Shown piece after piece: positions 22,234-34,714 of a stretch of DNA of 64,000 nucleotides. Location: NCBI GenBank assembly GCA_013115125.1, contig JABANN010000003.1:62001-126000 (forward strand), read 5' to 3'. Source of the stretch: Perkinsus olseni (taxonomy: Eukaryota; Perkinsozoa; Perkinsida). Position 1 is the first letter of the stretch. Each line of letters starts with the position of its first letter. The notes under the pieces are model-generated. The model was not told the DNA's origin and searched no databases. It saw only the letters and a list, made by a program, of their open reading frames with translations. The translations under genes were made by a program, and so were the position numbers.

Positions 22234-24248
22234 ATGCCAAGAAATATTCTGGCCTGGACTGTGAAGAACGTGATGCGATATGATGCTTGCTCTCGAAGGG
22301 TAGTATCGACCCGTCCGATGCCCAACGACTACGCGCCGGCGAAGGCCCGCCAGACCAGACAGAGGCGCCTTCCTTTTTTATGCTGTTTTCGGGAAAACGA
22401 CGACCACGACCTTGATCGAGATGAAATTCCAAGCCACCCCAAGTAATGAGATGCCGCCAATAATGATTTTGTACTAGAGAGTTCATTCAGAATTGCGATT
22501 GAGGCTGGGCCTACAGCACGGCGGGCCTCCTATCGTACTTCTAGTGGCATCCCGGTTAATCAGTGCTACGATAGCGCACTGGTATCGACTACTGTTACCG
22601 GGAAGAACTTGCATGCTCAACTGCGAGACTCAGGTGAGACTATGCTCTGACACGGCGCAGCGTTCTCTGCCGGTAGAGTCTCGATCTTTAACGGAGAAGT
22701 CGGAGGATGGCGATCATAGCTGTTCGCCGGAGGAGGTCGAGGTCACATTCAGCCAAGGGGAGACGGAGGGCGATGGCTCAGAGAAGCCTCGAGGAACGAA
22801 ATTGATCCGGTGAGTTACGGACAGTGCGATGTTTGCCCACCCGGTGGAGGGCTTCACTTCTACCGATGAGTACTCAATCCCCGTATGAATCGAATGCGGA
22901 TGAATCCAGTCACAGCTCTCCTACAAAGGCTTATTTTTGACTCTCGTACGAAGTGTCGTTGACTCAGATCGGCATCGGACCCGAAGTCTTGTCGTATCAA
23001 CCAAATTGCCGAGGTGCAGGTGGTCATGCCTGCTTCAAGGCCCAGAGCTGACGGCACGGCTGAAGAAGAGCGACGCGCTGAAGGTTCGCCTTCCTCCCGA
23101 CCCCGCTGCATTCCGATTTCAGATGCGGACTCAGAAGCTGTAGTGGATGGCGCCGAATCTCTGCCGAAGCCGTAGGAATTGAACGTTTTTCACGCATGTC
23201 TCCGAGGCAACCTCGATGATTACCACGGGCATGCTCTCTCAGGACTCCTCGATCTCGACACGAGCGCGATTTCGATCTAGACCTCGACGGAACATCTGAC
23301 GGTTACTCACCAAGTCCGGGACGAAGATCGGGTACATGGTGTTACTACGAAGACTTTTATCTTGGCAGCCTGTGTGATAGGCTCTTTGCGAAGACGTCAT
23401 ACCGACAGACCCAATCTTCCACGACTGTCCTTATCGAGCTCCCCAGGGAGCTCTCCACCACCAAGCGGATTGAGCAAGAATGAGAAGTTTGTGCATAAGC
23501 ACTAACACAGTTGACTTGCCGAATCATCAACTGTCTCAGGCCGAAGCGCCGACATACCGGACAGGCAGAGGAGAACTCCTCTATTTCTCCGCCCCACACT
23601 GGCGGACGTCCTCCCCCAGGTCAGCTACAAATGCCATTCATCGTGTGGCACTCCCGGTCTCATCTCTCAGGCTCAAGCCCGACCAATTCGCCACCTGCTA
23701 GTCAAGACCGTGCGGTTGGAGTAACAGCGCGACCAGCTAGACGCTCATCTGGGTCCTCGGTTTCGACCATACCTAGAATCCCGCTCGGCGATAGTCCTTC
23801 CAGCCCTCGGACCGATGGTACCGTGACGCGCTTGCTCGGTTCTGCGAGAGCGCGGAGTTTTGGAGCGCCGCTCACCGAGAGAACACAGGAGCGCAGAGGC
23901 AAACTCCACTATGCTGCTGTAGCCGCGGAGAACGAGGAGTGTACCTTCCGACCGCAAATTTGTGCGAAGAGCAGAAGACTGGTCGCACACAGGAAGACGG
24001 AGCTGGAGTTACGTCAACGAGCGAGTGCTGCCCTCCGGCAGCAGGACGAGAACAGGCAAGTTCTGGTGCCCACACGGACAGATGTTCCGCCACCTCGGCA
24101 TCTCGAGTACGAGAATGCTGGAAAAACTCGTATAGCCACGTCGAGAATATCAGTAGCACAGCTGAAGGCTGCTCTAGCATCCAGCTTGCCGGAGAACGGC
24201 CAGCAAGCGCGTGCGGAAGTAATTCACGTCGCTGTGGGTATGGATTGA
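22234..24248 (+). CDS. Unknown Ser/Pro/Arg-rich protein with TFxPxI-type motif
   Basis: Model of eight exons: 22234-22442, 22491-22581, 22634-22809, 22968-23171, 23243-23331, 23369-23486, 23540-23619 and 23671-24248. All introns are GT-AG with matching phases; about 514 aa. The chain is mostly low-complexity: acidic/Ser-rich early (KSEDGDHSCSPEEVEVTFS), then Arg/Ser/Pro-rich. Near residues 390-430 is EECTFRPQICAKSRRLVAHR, a TFxPxI-like short motif seen in uncharacterised protist proteins. A charged coiled segment (RKTELELRQRASAALRQQDE) follows. I cannot assign a function. ATG 22318 is a possible later start. The consistent phase of seven introns is the main support. Confidence 0.55.
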
Positions 24249-24910
24249 AGAAGTTGATTCGTGAACGACTTGCATGCTGCAATGCCGTCTCATTTACTCA
24301 GAAACGGTTGTGTTGATAGCAGAAGCGGTCTCGCAAGCCCCACACAAATCTTGACTGCAAAGAGAGTGTGTAAATATTAGAGGTCATGCTCATTACTAGG
24401 AGCTTTCGTCGGGGGATGTATTCCTTTTGTACGGCAGCTAGCCGGCTCAGTCAGGGGGTTCATGCAGCGTGACCACACCAGCTCGCTGGGAGAGTCTATG
24501 TGTAGATCTTCGAGACAAGCACCTGCCCGAGTGCGTAGTAGTGCGCTTCAACTGGGCACCTCACCATTGGTGAAGCAGAAAATGCGTTCACGTCGGGTGC
24601 AGTCCTTGCACCTAGACCAAAACTCAGCCATATCCTCCGCCATTCTAGGTTCGACTAGGACGGCCAAGAAGACAAGGAATCGCATGGTGGAAAGAATGGA
24701 CTCTAGACCCACTCATCACATTGACTTCACATCAACAAATTCCATCGTCACCCAACGAGGGTATGGGAACGAAAGCTCGGTAGAGGTTGGCTAGGGAAAA
24801 CTCATCTACTCATTGCGTTGCTCTACAGGCATCACTTTCGTATACAAGTCGTATCTGAGTGGGCTAAGCGATGACTAGTTCGGTCTAGGACCTAGACTCT
24901 AGGTCGTCCC
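24249..24910. other. Convergent intergenic region
   Basis: This lies between the unknown plus-strand gene and the 3' end of the omega-amidase gene. A plus-strand open frame of about 110 codons (24462-24794) is Ser/Arg/Thr-rich but has no motif or splice context that I can defend. Confidence 0.4.
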
Positions 24911-26192
24911 TCATGACCTTTTCTGTGTTGCTGTCGGAATATTCTGTCGAACCTTGTCGACCATGGTTAAGTCAACGTCCACAGTGAACCAGCCATGCTT
25001 TTCGTCAGTCTCGTCCACAACCTAAACTCCAACGCCGTGGCCGATACTCTTCCCACAGGCCAAGTATTACCTCGCCCCAGGGGTTAACCACCATAGAATG
25101 CCCCCAAGCCTGGTAGTCTTCGGGGTTCTCGCTGCGAGAGGGAGACGCCATCACAACGTAGCACTGCGAGTCGAGTGCTCGCGCCCGTGCAAGCAGCCTC
25201 CAGTGAGCCTGACGAACAGGGCCGGATCACTCGGGAGCCACCCCTGCTTCGACGGTTGACGGAAAGCTTACAGGGCCAGTAGTCATGTTGAAAGCTCCGG
25301 GATAGATGAGCATCTTTAGATCGGGAGCAACATTGCGGAGCAGAGCCGCATACTCTGGGAATCTCACATCATAGCAAATCCCCAGCCTAGAGCGGAGAAG
25401 AAACTGTTAAATCATCTTCACTCATGGCATTCATGCATTCGCTACCCGAAAGGCCCCCAAGGAGTGTCGAAGACGCATGGACCGGTGTTGCCAGGACTCA
25501 AAGTCTCAGACTCAAAAAATCGAATGCCGGGCTTGTCACCATCTGCAGGTACGTCTATGTCGAACAGATGTGCCTGCAACAGAATCGGTGCATCAAGGAC
25601 GCCGCCAGAACAAAGTCAATTATCTAGTGCGCGAACTTGTACTTTCCGATGTGTCTTCACCAGCTCGCCCGAGTCGTTGACCACTAGGGCGGTGTTATAC
25701 ACTTTGTCTCCTTCGAGCTCGGGTATGGTACCACCGATGATCCATACCTATACCACAGACGGGTAAACGGAAGAGTTCTAACTAAGAGGCCATACCCTCT
25801 TTTCCTTGGCGACTTCCTTGACCATATCTAGCGTAGGGCTATTGTGTATGCGTTCGCCGTACTGCCGGAAGTACCTTATCACGATGGCCGTCAATAGGGC
25901 AGCCTACGATCAGCAGTTACTTCGGATGGTAGGGACACGTGAACATCTCCCCCAGGACACAGAGATCGGGTTTAGACATTTCGATTGCTGCCAAGAGCGT
26001 CTCTCGAGCACCTGATGACAGAGAGCCCACGATACCAGCAACGCAGCCCTCGCGAGAATGAGTGCATAGTCCGTGATTGAGACCGAAGTATTGCGACATA
26101 CCGCGAAGAGAGCTGGCCTTGTCGGGGAGCACTTTTGTTTGCAGGAGTGCTACACGCAGTGAGGACTTGAGAGCAGGGGAAGCTGCCGACAT
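24911..26192 (-). CDS. NIT2: Omega-amidase (Nit2-like), nitrilase superfamily
   Basis: Eight exons: 26102-26192, 25921-26011, 25796-25874, 25637-25747, 25446-25573, 25272-25386, 25071-25208 and 24911-25021; 287 aa, near the 276 aa of animal NIT2. The catalytic triad is intact: Glu52 ([12 protein letters not shown]), Lys122 (VKTHRKVQ) and Cys171 ([11 protein letters not shown]). The blocks [27 protein letters not shown] and [10 protein letters not shown] are characteristic of Nit2. The enzyme hydrolyses alpha-ketoglutaramate and alpha-ketosuccinamate to the keto-acid and ammonia, closing the glutamine transamination cycle. It is probably cytosolic or mitochondrial; no clear targeting peptide is seen. 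It is the second nitrilase-fold gene in the window but is not close to the Lnt-like one. Confidence 0.92.
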
Positions 26193-26851
26193 GGAGGAGG
26201 TATACACAGACAATAAAAATCTACGAATCTACTTCATACACTGATGATTACCAGAACCGCGGAGGATGACTTAGGAGGATCTTCGGGTGATAATTCGACG
26301 TCCGATCGTCGGTTGGCTCACACCCTGTCTAAAATCCTTGTACACTGGAAGAAACACAACCGTCTTTGTCCAAAATGAAACAGTCTGCTCTGTAAAACAG
26401 TCTCTGTATAAGTTATACAGTACAACCGGCGCGCGAGACGCTGATAATGCTGTAGTGTTCCAACCCGGGCGCTGGAGGGGTTACCGCAGACCGAGCAGAA
26501 GCACAGTTTACGAACTACTGACACTAATACTCTGGTAGTCAGTAGCTGACTCACTACTGCAGCTAGCAAGGCAAGCACGGAGTGGGAACAAAAATAAGCT
26601 TCGGGTGTTTGCGGACAGCTAGGTTTGACATGACGACTGGAAGGACGTCACTGTACGATAGCCCTCTTCTGGCTGAATTAATAGCGTCTGTCACAAGCGG
26701 GCAGCAACCAAAGCGAGAAACTTATGGACGCGTACATATATGGTTGCTCGCTCGAAGGCGACTCGAGCTCACGATGAAGTGCGCCTTGAAGGCCAAAAAA
26801 ATTGAAACAACACGTAGTGAACCAGTCGTCATGGTAGAGCGTCACTTGCTG
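26193..26851. other. Intergenic region
   Basis: No gene supported. Only short open frames without motifs lie between the omega-amidase start and the end of the HGGG-repeat gene. The promoter of the omega-amidase gene should be here. Confidence 0.4.
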
Positions 26852-27773
26852 TCAGTGGTCCAAAAATTCATCGAAACGCGGGAGTGCGTTCGAAAGCGCC
26901 CCTGACGAGCGCGCGCTGAGAGCGCATGTAACAGTCCCTTGGCCGAATGAGGATGAGACAGCTAAGCCATCGCTGCCTGTAAGGTTCAGATACAGCCTTC
27001 CGCTGCAGCAAGCTAGAAAATCTAGAAGAGGCTCAGCACCGTCAAACTCATTAAGACCTTCCATAAAAGAATCGTCATCAGTATCCGGGGCGGAGTAGCT
27101 GGCAATGTCTTCACAGTCCATCGTACTCACACCATCCAATGCCAGGCGAAAATTCAACCAGGAGGTGGTAGTCTCAGTCGAAACGGATTCCGCGGAGGTC
27201 TTCGAACGAGGTTCGATTATCGTTTGGTGTAGCGGGCAGTACGTACTTGGCCAGCGTGCGAGTTTCTGAAGAAGATGTTCCAAACCATCTCGATTGGCAG
27301 CACGTCGTCTCACCTGGCAGAGCGGATAGTCGCATTTCCTGCCAGCTCCATGATTAACACACAAGCCGGTACTGCGATAGGCCACACGCCCACAGCCACA
27401 TATGCCGCACCTAGCACCTCCTCCGTGAGCAAAGCAGAAACCTGTACTTCCTGAGAGCACCATGGCATAGAAGCTCTACGTACAACACTGTCCGCACCTC
27501 TAGCACTCTTTGTACATTCCGGGAACTCGCAGCGACGTCCTCCGCCATGAGACACGCATTTGTCGCTGCGACCGACTGCTGACCGAGGACAGCCTTTGAA
27601 TTGGCACCGCCGGCCTCCCCCGTGGCCAATACAGAGACTCGTTGCTCCTTGAGCGAACCGACTACAACCACCTGCAAGGAAGAGCACAGCCATAACAAGT
27701 CAGCCCGGAGGCCATCCTGGTCAGTTAATCTCTCGCGTTGAGTGGAAACAGATCTTTCACGAGCAAACAGCAT
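26852..27773 (-). CDS. Cys/His HGGG-repeat protein (WRKY19-like repeats)
   Basis: At least four exons on the minus strand. A short start exon at 27773 (MLFA) joins to a repeat exon beginning near 27673, then further exons to the stop at 26852. Five or so repeats follow the pattern C-x4-C-x9-14-C-x2-H-GGG-x-R-C, e.g. GCSRFAQGATSLCIGHGGG, GRSDKCVSHGGGRRCEF and GFCFAHGGGARC, and end with a variant CDYPLCQKLARWPSTYCPLH across an intron. Such repeats occur in plant WRKY19-type and oomycete or alveolate proteins and probably bind metal. The C-terminal ~110 residues are acidic (SAPDTDDDSFMEGLNEFDG), like an activation tail. Transcription-related function is inference. The far 3' end and the first exon are the least certain parts. 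Confidence 0.65.
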
Positions 27774-30238
27774 CGCACAGAGTTAAAAAAGGGCGATTGG
27801 CCTGGACCTTCATTTCCGGTGAACCACCAGTCTACTGCGAACGGACCCGAATCGCTAACTTAATACTCATTCACGCAATATACTGAGCACAGAATCCCTG
27901 CGCATTGGTCTAATGCCCCTTGAGTTCTAGCCTAGTACTATCTTCAAATCCAGAGAGTTTGCCAACGTTGTGCGGAGACCTCAAGCATGCTCCCAGAGCG
28001 ACGAGGAATGACAATCCAAACACATTCGCCCTACTGGGGTGCTGACACAATTTGCCAGTACGCCTCCTTTTCGACCCCTTAGACGGTACCGAGACTTTGC
28101 GGGGAATGCTCTGAAAAAGGGCAAATTCATGAATGAACAATAAGAGCACCCAGATCGGGGCACATTCACACTGCAGCATCCTACTTCCACGGTCCGTGTG
28201 CCTGTGGTTGAGCAAGACCTCGTGCTGGCCATAGCGGAGGGAAAAACTGACAAACCACGGTGAACGCTTGAGCGGAGCCTAGCCGCTACTCGCAGAACCC
28301 ACAAGCACTCAAACTACACACATACACATCCGAGGACCCTGCCCAATTGAATGCACTGAACACGGGACGAACCGAGGCTGAGGATTCAACAAGTCAAGAG
28401 GATGAGCATCGAAATCGTATAGAGGCAGTACTTCCCAAAAGCCAACACTCCATAGATCGAAGACGGGTGAGCCACGGGTCTACGTCTTCAAGGAGGGCGT
28501 ACGTCCTAGTATATCCACAGTAGAGACACTCAGTACACAAACATGATCTCTACCAATGCCTCGTTGATTCGAGCTGGGGGATAAGGGGCCTGATTAACAT
28601 TGCTACTATCATCAGTGACTGATGGAGAGGGGCTGAGACTGAGCCGGCCATTTGTGGCGCACATTGCTTGTTGCCTTATTACCCCAACAGCACTGACTAC
28701 ATACAATAATTCCAGATAGCATATTAGCGACATAGTACAGGGCTGGCAGAGCAGCAGCTTACCGAACTATGAAATGATGGGTCTTTAGAGGAAGCCGAAC
28801 TCGAAGTCCTCAGAGGAGTCGCAGTAGGGGACCGCTCACCACATCATAACCACCGCGCAGTATGAGCAGAAACTTCCAACGAACAGGTTTACCATGCCGA
28901 TGATGCATAGACATCCAGCAGCACTTCAGAAGACCGAGCATAAGACGAAAATCACGGGCTCTGTTTCACCGAGCATGATACCCTCAGCATACCATTACGG
29001 AGATTCATAACAATGATGTTATGATGGGTGATGGATACAAGCCCCTACCGTACCATTCGACGGCTTCGTTGGCAGCATCAATTTACCGAATTGGGTAAAC
29101 TGCCCTCCACTCCGCCCGCGCGCTGTGATGAGCAAACCGTACCAGGCTCTCCACAAGCGCGACTGCACCTTACTATCGTCATAACAGATACATCGGAGAG
29201 TGGGATCGAGATTCAGCAACACTCGGGAAAAGAGAAATGGGTGACAAACGTGGACGCCGACATCATTGCCAGATCATCATGATCATCCACCGTAACAGCG
29301 AACGAAGCGAGGAAAGGCAACAATAGCGACGACCAGTTACAAAAGAAATAGAAGACTTGTAGAAGAAAAGACAAACGGGCGGCTACGAAAGAGCGATGAC
29401 AAGACAAACGATGATGCTTCTCGCAAAAGATACTTCAAACTCAGCTCTGAGAGCGACACGACTCGCACTCAACTGCGTTCACAAATCCATAATGTATCAG
29501 GAAAATAGTCGAGGTATGCAAGAGGTGCCAAACCGGCGCAGTTGAGGCGAGAAACGTGACGCGGAGCTGTACGAGTATACTAGCAGAGACCAAAGCCGTG
29601 AGTTCAAAGTCGAAAGGCAACAGATGCTTGCGTGTTGTTGAGAGCTATAACAAGACGTTAAACTGCCACCTCCGTTATCAAAAAGTCGGCAAGAACTCTC
29701 TACAGACTAAGAGCAGAGGACTACAGTAGCGTAGGGAGGTTGATGCGACTTCATGCCTCATCCGAAGTATCTAGCACCTAATCAATGACGGAAACCTGGC
29801 AAGCTGCATCGTTATGGGTTTAATCAAATGATACAAAAGAAAGTGTACATCAATGCAGGGCTCATTCGGCAATCCGGAGAGAAGGCCAGTAGACTGCTAC
29901 AGCACATCTGATAGTTTCTGAACCATCAAGTTCACCGTGGTTGTAGCCGCAGAGTTAACCGGAGAACCAAATCATGAGCAGTTACCTGTCTGGCGTTAGC
30001 CTGACAACCAGGGCAGTACTTCGGCAGCATACTCAAAACCCACGAGCAACCGGTAGTCATAGTTGGCAAAGATGCAACCAACAACAGCAGCAGCTCAAAG
30101 CACAAACGACTGTTGTGTTCGCTTCTGGGGAGGCAAAAAACACCGTTGAACTTGTCAAAATCACTAATTTCGTAACCGCTTCGGAGTCTCGTGAAGCGCT
30201 CACCGAAGGGCTCAACGAGACTCTCGAAGGGCAAATAT
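27774..30238. other. Gene-poor stretch of 2.5 kb
   Basis: I find no gene I can defend. Minus-strand fragments with some coding flavour occur, such as FDLWSVGFWEVLPLYDF near 28.4-28.5 kb and a possible stop-proximal EDFEFGFL near 28.8 kb. They could not be joined into a model. Stops are frequent in all frames and no repeat family or RNA gene is evident. Confidence 0.4.
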
Positions 30239-31396
30239 CTACATAGAGATCAAAAAGCTGCTGTTATCGCTACTCGCTAGAGCAGCGCAGCAGCCAGCCA
30301 GACAACTCTGACACAGCACGTCACCATCATTCGAGACGGTATTCTGGCAACCAACGCACCGAGGGAGTTGGGCTACGGGAGCCGAGACGGGTACAGTGTC
30401 AATTTTTGGCGCACCACGAACCATCTGGTAGGACGACCTCGGGATGTTTCTCTCGAGTTCAGCCTGCTCTTCTTCAGGGTCGGAGTCGATGATATCGTGA
30501 GTCAGAGAAGAGGGCAACAAGTTAGCTGGGGAGTTTCCGAACTCGTCCTTCTCGCAGAGCTCCTCCTCGACAGGGTCCGAAATTCTGCCGCAGTCGAACG
30601 TCGCCGCATGCTGAAACCCGTGGGAAGGACTAAAAACACTTGGACTAGAACTCTTCGGCTTGAAACCATCGGGCGATTTCTCGGAACGGGGACTGCTTCC
30701 CGCCACTGATGAGACGGTCGAGTCCGACTTGGGCGGCGATCTCAACTCGGCTTCACCGTGGGCGAAACTGAAAACGAACAAATGAGCTTTCTAAGCACCA
30801 TGAGCTCCTACCGGCATTTGGATCCATGACTGCAGTGACCACTTAACCACCAGATGCACATCACGGTTTTTTCTGTAGCTCGAAGTTCGGCAGCCGAATG
30901 TGCGTAGGTGCACGCAGAACCCTTAGTGCACTTGCCTGACATCAGAAACTCTGCAAGTAGACAGAATGCCATCGATGTTGTTATTACCTTGCCTGTAAAG
31001 TCTACAAAGACTCGTTTTCTTTAAGTTCGGCTGCTGTTGCAGCTCCGACGTAGAGTGAGCGAAGAAACACTTCGAACCGTAATGACAGCGTCCTTCCAAG
31101 TAGAGGCTACACACCTGAATCGAGAGCAACGATTCACGCTATAACAGGCAGCACGAAGCAATACCGCCCGCCGAAAACAATACCTTAGTTTTCAGCAGGT
31201 GCTTGCTGAGGTCCACTGGTCGCATCTTCTTGTTGTCGCTCCCTCCGCGACTTCTTCCCTTGTTGCTGTTGTTGGCATGATTACGAGATGGTCTGCTTGG
31301 GGGCTCCGTAGCTGACCTTCTCATTTCAGTAGCAGAAGGTGAGTTGAGCTCAGGGCTCTGCTTGCGGGGCGCTTCTCCCAGAACAGACGACGACAT
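30239..31396 (-). CDS. Triple CCCH zinc-finger protein
   Basis: Four exons: 31184-31396, 30988-31114, 30812-30935 and 30239-30767; phases close, about 330 aa. Three tandem C-x7-C-x5-C-x3-H fingers are visible: CSLYLEGRCHYGSKCFFAH, CRLYRQGKCTKGSACTYAH (split by an intron after RQ) and CIWWLSGHCSHGSKCRFAH (split after the third Cys). This spacing is typical of RNA-binding CCCH proteins of the Tis11/unkempt type. The N-terminus is Ser/Arg-rich. The long C-terminus is Ser/Pro-rich and acidic, with a final Cys cluster (CVGCQNTVSNDGDVLCQSC) that looks like an extra small zinc-binding knuckle. A role in mRNA stability or translation is inferred from the family. Confidence 0.85.
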
Positions 31397-31949
31397 TTTT
31401 CAATAAATCTCGCAGCACGGAATGTTGCTGAAAGAACGATCGGTAATACGCGGTGTCATTCATCCACTCCCAACCCATTCACAAAGCCAAAGAACTTCTG
31501 GAGAGACGGAATACCTATCAAATAAACGCTCACGATTTCTCTTTCTTCCGGCGAGTCCGGCCGAAAACCGAGTTCGCATCGAATCTTTTGGAATGGGGAC
31601 AGATCCGACACAAGAACCAAACCCTGTCACACTACGAGAAGAATATCGTCCATGGCCCACACGGAGGGCTATTGGGCTCTACAAGATGTAAATCGAATAA
31701 GTATTTCTCATAAGAACCGTCCTCTCCTACTGTACCGACCCCAGAGAGGCATCAAGACTGATATAGCTAACGCGCAGAATACCGCTCCGCTGCACGAAAG
31801 TAGCGCTCGCCCGATGTCGCAGAAAAGTCACTGACTGAAGACAACTCAAAAATCGTTCTTGTTGGTGGAAGAGGGGTAATGAGGTTATGATGAAACAAGT
31901 AACTGACGTGATTGGGACACCAGAGGGCATAGGCCTCAACTGGCGTCAT
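31397..31949. other. Intergenic region
   Basis: This 553-bp gap lies between the CCCH gene start and the helicase stop, both on the minus strand. Nothing recognisable was seen apart from the presumed CCCH promoter and helicase 3' region. Confidence 0.4.
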
Positions 31950-34714
31950 TTAGCTTCTTCCGCCCAACTGGAACTTCTTCCGGCGCTTCTTCATGGCCAA
32001 CGAATTCACCTTCGGCTGGCCAGCGCGATCACTATGGCCACCAACATGCTTCCGGTGACGAATCTTCCACAGCTTGCGACCAGAGATGGGTGCTAACGAT
32101 TCGACGTTTACGCCAACTGAAACGGAAATACTTGAGACGAGTAAGCGTGCACAGCGTGACATCATTCGAGACACATGTCGAGACAGAACTCACCATTTGA
32201 AGGCTCCTTTCGCAACATGCGGTCTCGCATGCTTCCAGTAAGCAGGCGCTTTCTGGCCGACTCGAATGTCTTCAACGGATCAGACGACATCTTCCGCTTC
32301 ACACCTGTGAAAGGGTATCATCAAGCCTTTGAAGCCCCGCGTCAGCACGTCGGCCAGCTTCGAGAACCTACCTTTCCCCTTCTTTTCTTCTGCACTGCTC
32401 CCCTTCCCCAGAGCCGCAAGCTTAACAGGATTGGACTCATCTCCATCCGCGTCTAAGGAGTTCAAGAAACTCTGCGGTACGAGGTACTCCGGCAGATCCT
32501 TCAAGTTCTTCTTGATCGTGGAACCGGCAACCTGACCACCAACACACATGAAACTGCAGACTTTGCATAGAACCAAGGTAACCTTTGGCCGAGCATGCCA
32601 CGGAAGACATCCACCGCATCGGGATACGACGTCGCACCGCTTGCATCATTCTCACCTTGGCGTTGTTCTGCCTTAAACTCTTTCGAAGAGCTTTGGCATC
32701 TTCAGTATTCTCCTGCAATTGCTGTTTCATCTTATCCGAGTGTAACACCTCCCTCATGAGCTCAGATTGGCGCAACACAGCTACTGCCTGAGATCGAGCC
32801 GCAATGACCCCCCCCCCCGCGCCTGTTCGTCCACTAGAAGTGCATCACTACCTTCTTCGTGATCGAGTGCGACACATCTTCGACCCGGTACTTCAAGCTG
32901 GCAAGTTCAGCGATATCCAGTGGCAACGCTTCAATCTCAACCCCGGCCTCTTCGATCTCGGCTAGTACCTGAATTCAGGATAAATCCGTGGCAGTCAGAC
33001 AAGCAAGCACTGCAGCGATACGTATGAAACCCCTGCCTCATCCTCGAATCCGGACAACTACCTCCTGCCACTGCTCAAAATCATCCACCAATGTAAGAGC
33101 CGTACCGTTAGCGCCACCTGACATCACAGAATGCGTTGACACGGAGACCGAAGCGGCAAAAAAGAATCTCCAGCTGTAGCACCTCGGGCCGTCCTTCCCA
33201 CACGATGAACATACTCTCTGGCAGTCTCGGGCATATCAGCATTGAGGACAGCCTTCACGTCGACGAAGTCGAGACCTCTGCAGAGCGATCCAATCCTGAT
33301 CATCGCTCGAACCCGTTGTTCCGCCTACCTATGTATAGCCTGCTCCTCTGCTCCCGAGCCCGACACAGCTTGATTCGTTGCGATTAGGACGTCGATGGCG
33401 TTCATGTTGAAGGACTCGATGATCTGGTTGCGGCTCAGGAAGGGTAACTCATAGTTAAGCACAGCGACACTCCCCATAGAGAACTTATCCAGCAGTAGCT
33501 TGTAGCGGTAAGCACTGTCAATGTCCTTGGCAAAGATCAACGTCTTCCCCACCAAAAGCTTCAGTTTCAGCAAACCATAGACAACCAAGTACTTCTCATC
33601 CGGTCTTAGAGGAAGGTAGAACTGCTTCAGGTGGCCCTCGCCGCCAGCGGCCCCGCTTTCAGCGTCCTCCAATTTAACGATGACCGGTTTATGCAAGCAT
33701 AGGCCCTTAAGGGTCTCCACATCATCGTTGAGGGTGGCACTGAGTAACATGCATTGATAGCGATCAAGATACCCCAGCACGCCCTTAATATCATCCTCAT
33801 AGCCATATGACAGCATAAGGTCAGCCTCATCAATAACGAGGTGCTTGATCGTAGGGCCTAGGTCTTTCCGGGCCTTCAACACGGAAAGACATGCTGCGGG
33901 AGTGCAGACCAAGATACTAGGCAACGCCTTCCGATAGGGATGAGTCGTAGTGTGCATATCACATGAGATGACGTCGAAAGCATAGTGCAAGAGTGAGTTC
34001 ACCACCTGGTTCACCTACAGATATAAACGTGCCTCCCCAACGTTCTTTGTACCGAGGACTCTACCTGCACGCAGAGTTCCTTAGTAGGCACCAGGACGAA
34101 GGCCGTCAAGGGGTGCCTGGTTCCACTCTTGGGTGCGTTGGCCAAGAGCTGCTGCAGTAACGGTACCACATACGCGATAGTCTTACCACACCTGCACAAC
34201 GATTGAAGTAGTTCGTCTATACGCCATGATTAAACATTAAGGCCACACAGCTACAGCCTGCTAGGATACGGTAACCGGTATCAGACACCACGGTTAATCA
34301 ATAACTCTCCCGATGTACTACCCAGTCCTGGCCTTCACTAACACATCCTTATTCTCCAGCACCGATGGGATGGCCCTCGACTGCACGAGCGCCGGCCTTT
34401 CGAATTCCAGCTTGTTCAGAGCCTTTGATATGCGGCGATCTGTCCGACACACACAAATAGCAACGCGATATAGACCAGCGCAGCAGTCAAGCGCAAGTGT
34501 GAAGGGTCCCATCTGCTCATTCCCGCGTGAAAAAAGCCACGTCCACGCCCAGGTACGCTCGGCGCCCTCGACCCGTCCATGTACTACCTATCCCATGCTT
34601 CTCGCAGAAATCAGTCCAGTTTATAGAGTAGTCTAGCACCGCATAGGAGAGCTCCCCTTGCTGCTGCTCCTCTTCCTGCGGTGGTTCAAGATCGCCTTCA
34701 GTTCCCGATGACAT
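31950..34714 (-). CDS. DBP9: DEAD-box RNA helicase DBP9/DDX56
   Basis: Eleven exons: 34588-34714, 34322-34439, 34065-34191, 33329-34014, 33183-33277, 33062-33117, 32852-32968, 32656-32787, 32372-32531, 32194-32304 and 31950-32116. Motifs run in order: Q-motif region ([20 protein letters not shown]), ARTGCGKT (motif I), VLVPTKEL (Ia), VIDEADLML (II, DEAD), LLSATL (III), TLIFAKDID (IV), [15 protein letters not shown] (V) and HRVGRTARG (VI). The C-terminus has [12 protein letters not shown] and [12 protein letters not shown] with a basic tail, as in Dbp9/DDX56. This helicase works in the nucleolus in 60S pre-ribosome assembly. The motif V exon joins across the 33278-33328 intron. The start at 34714 gives a short acidic Gln-rich leader. 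Confidence 0.92.

Noticed and set aside
22871-22928. Ser-rich exon with a GC donor in the unknown Ser/Pro protein
   Set aside because: A single GT-AG intron from 22810 to 22967 keeps frame without any unusual donor.
32305-32371. Extra coding stretch [15 protein letters not shown] in the DBP9 helicase
   Set aside because: It is in a different frame from the conserved C-terminus and is removed by a GT-AG intron starting after KGKG.
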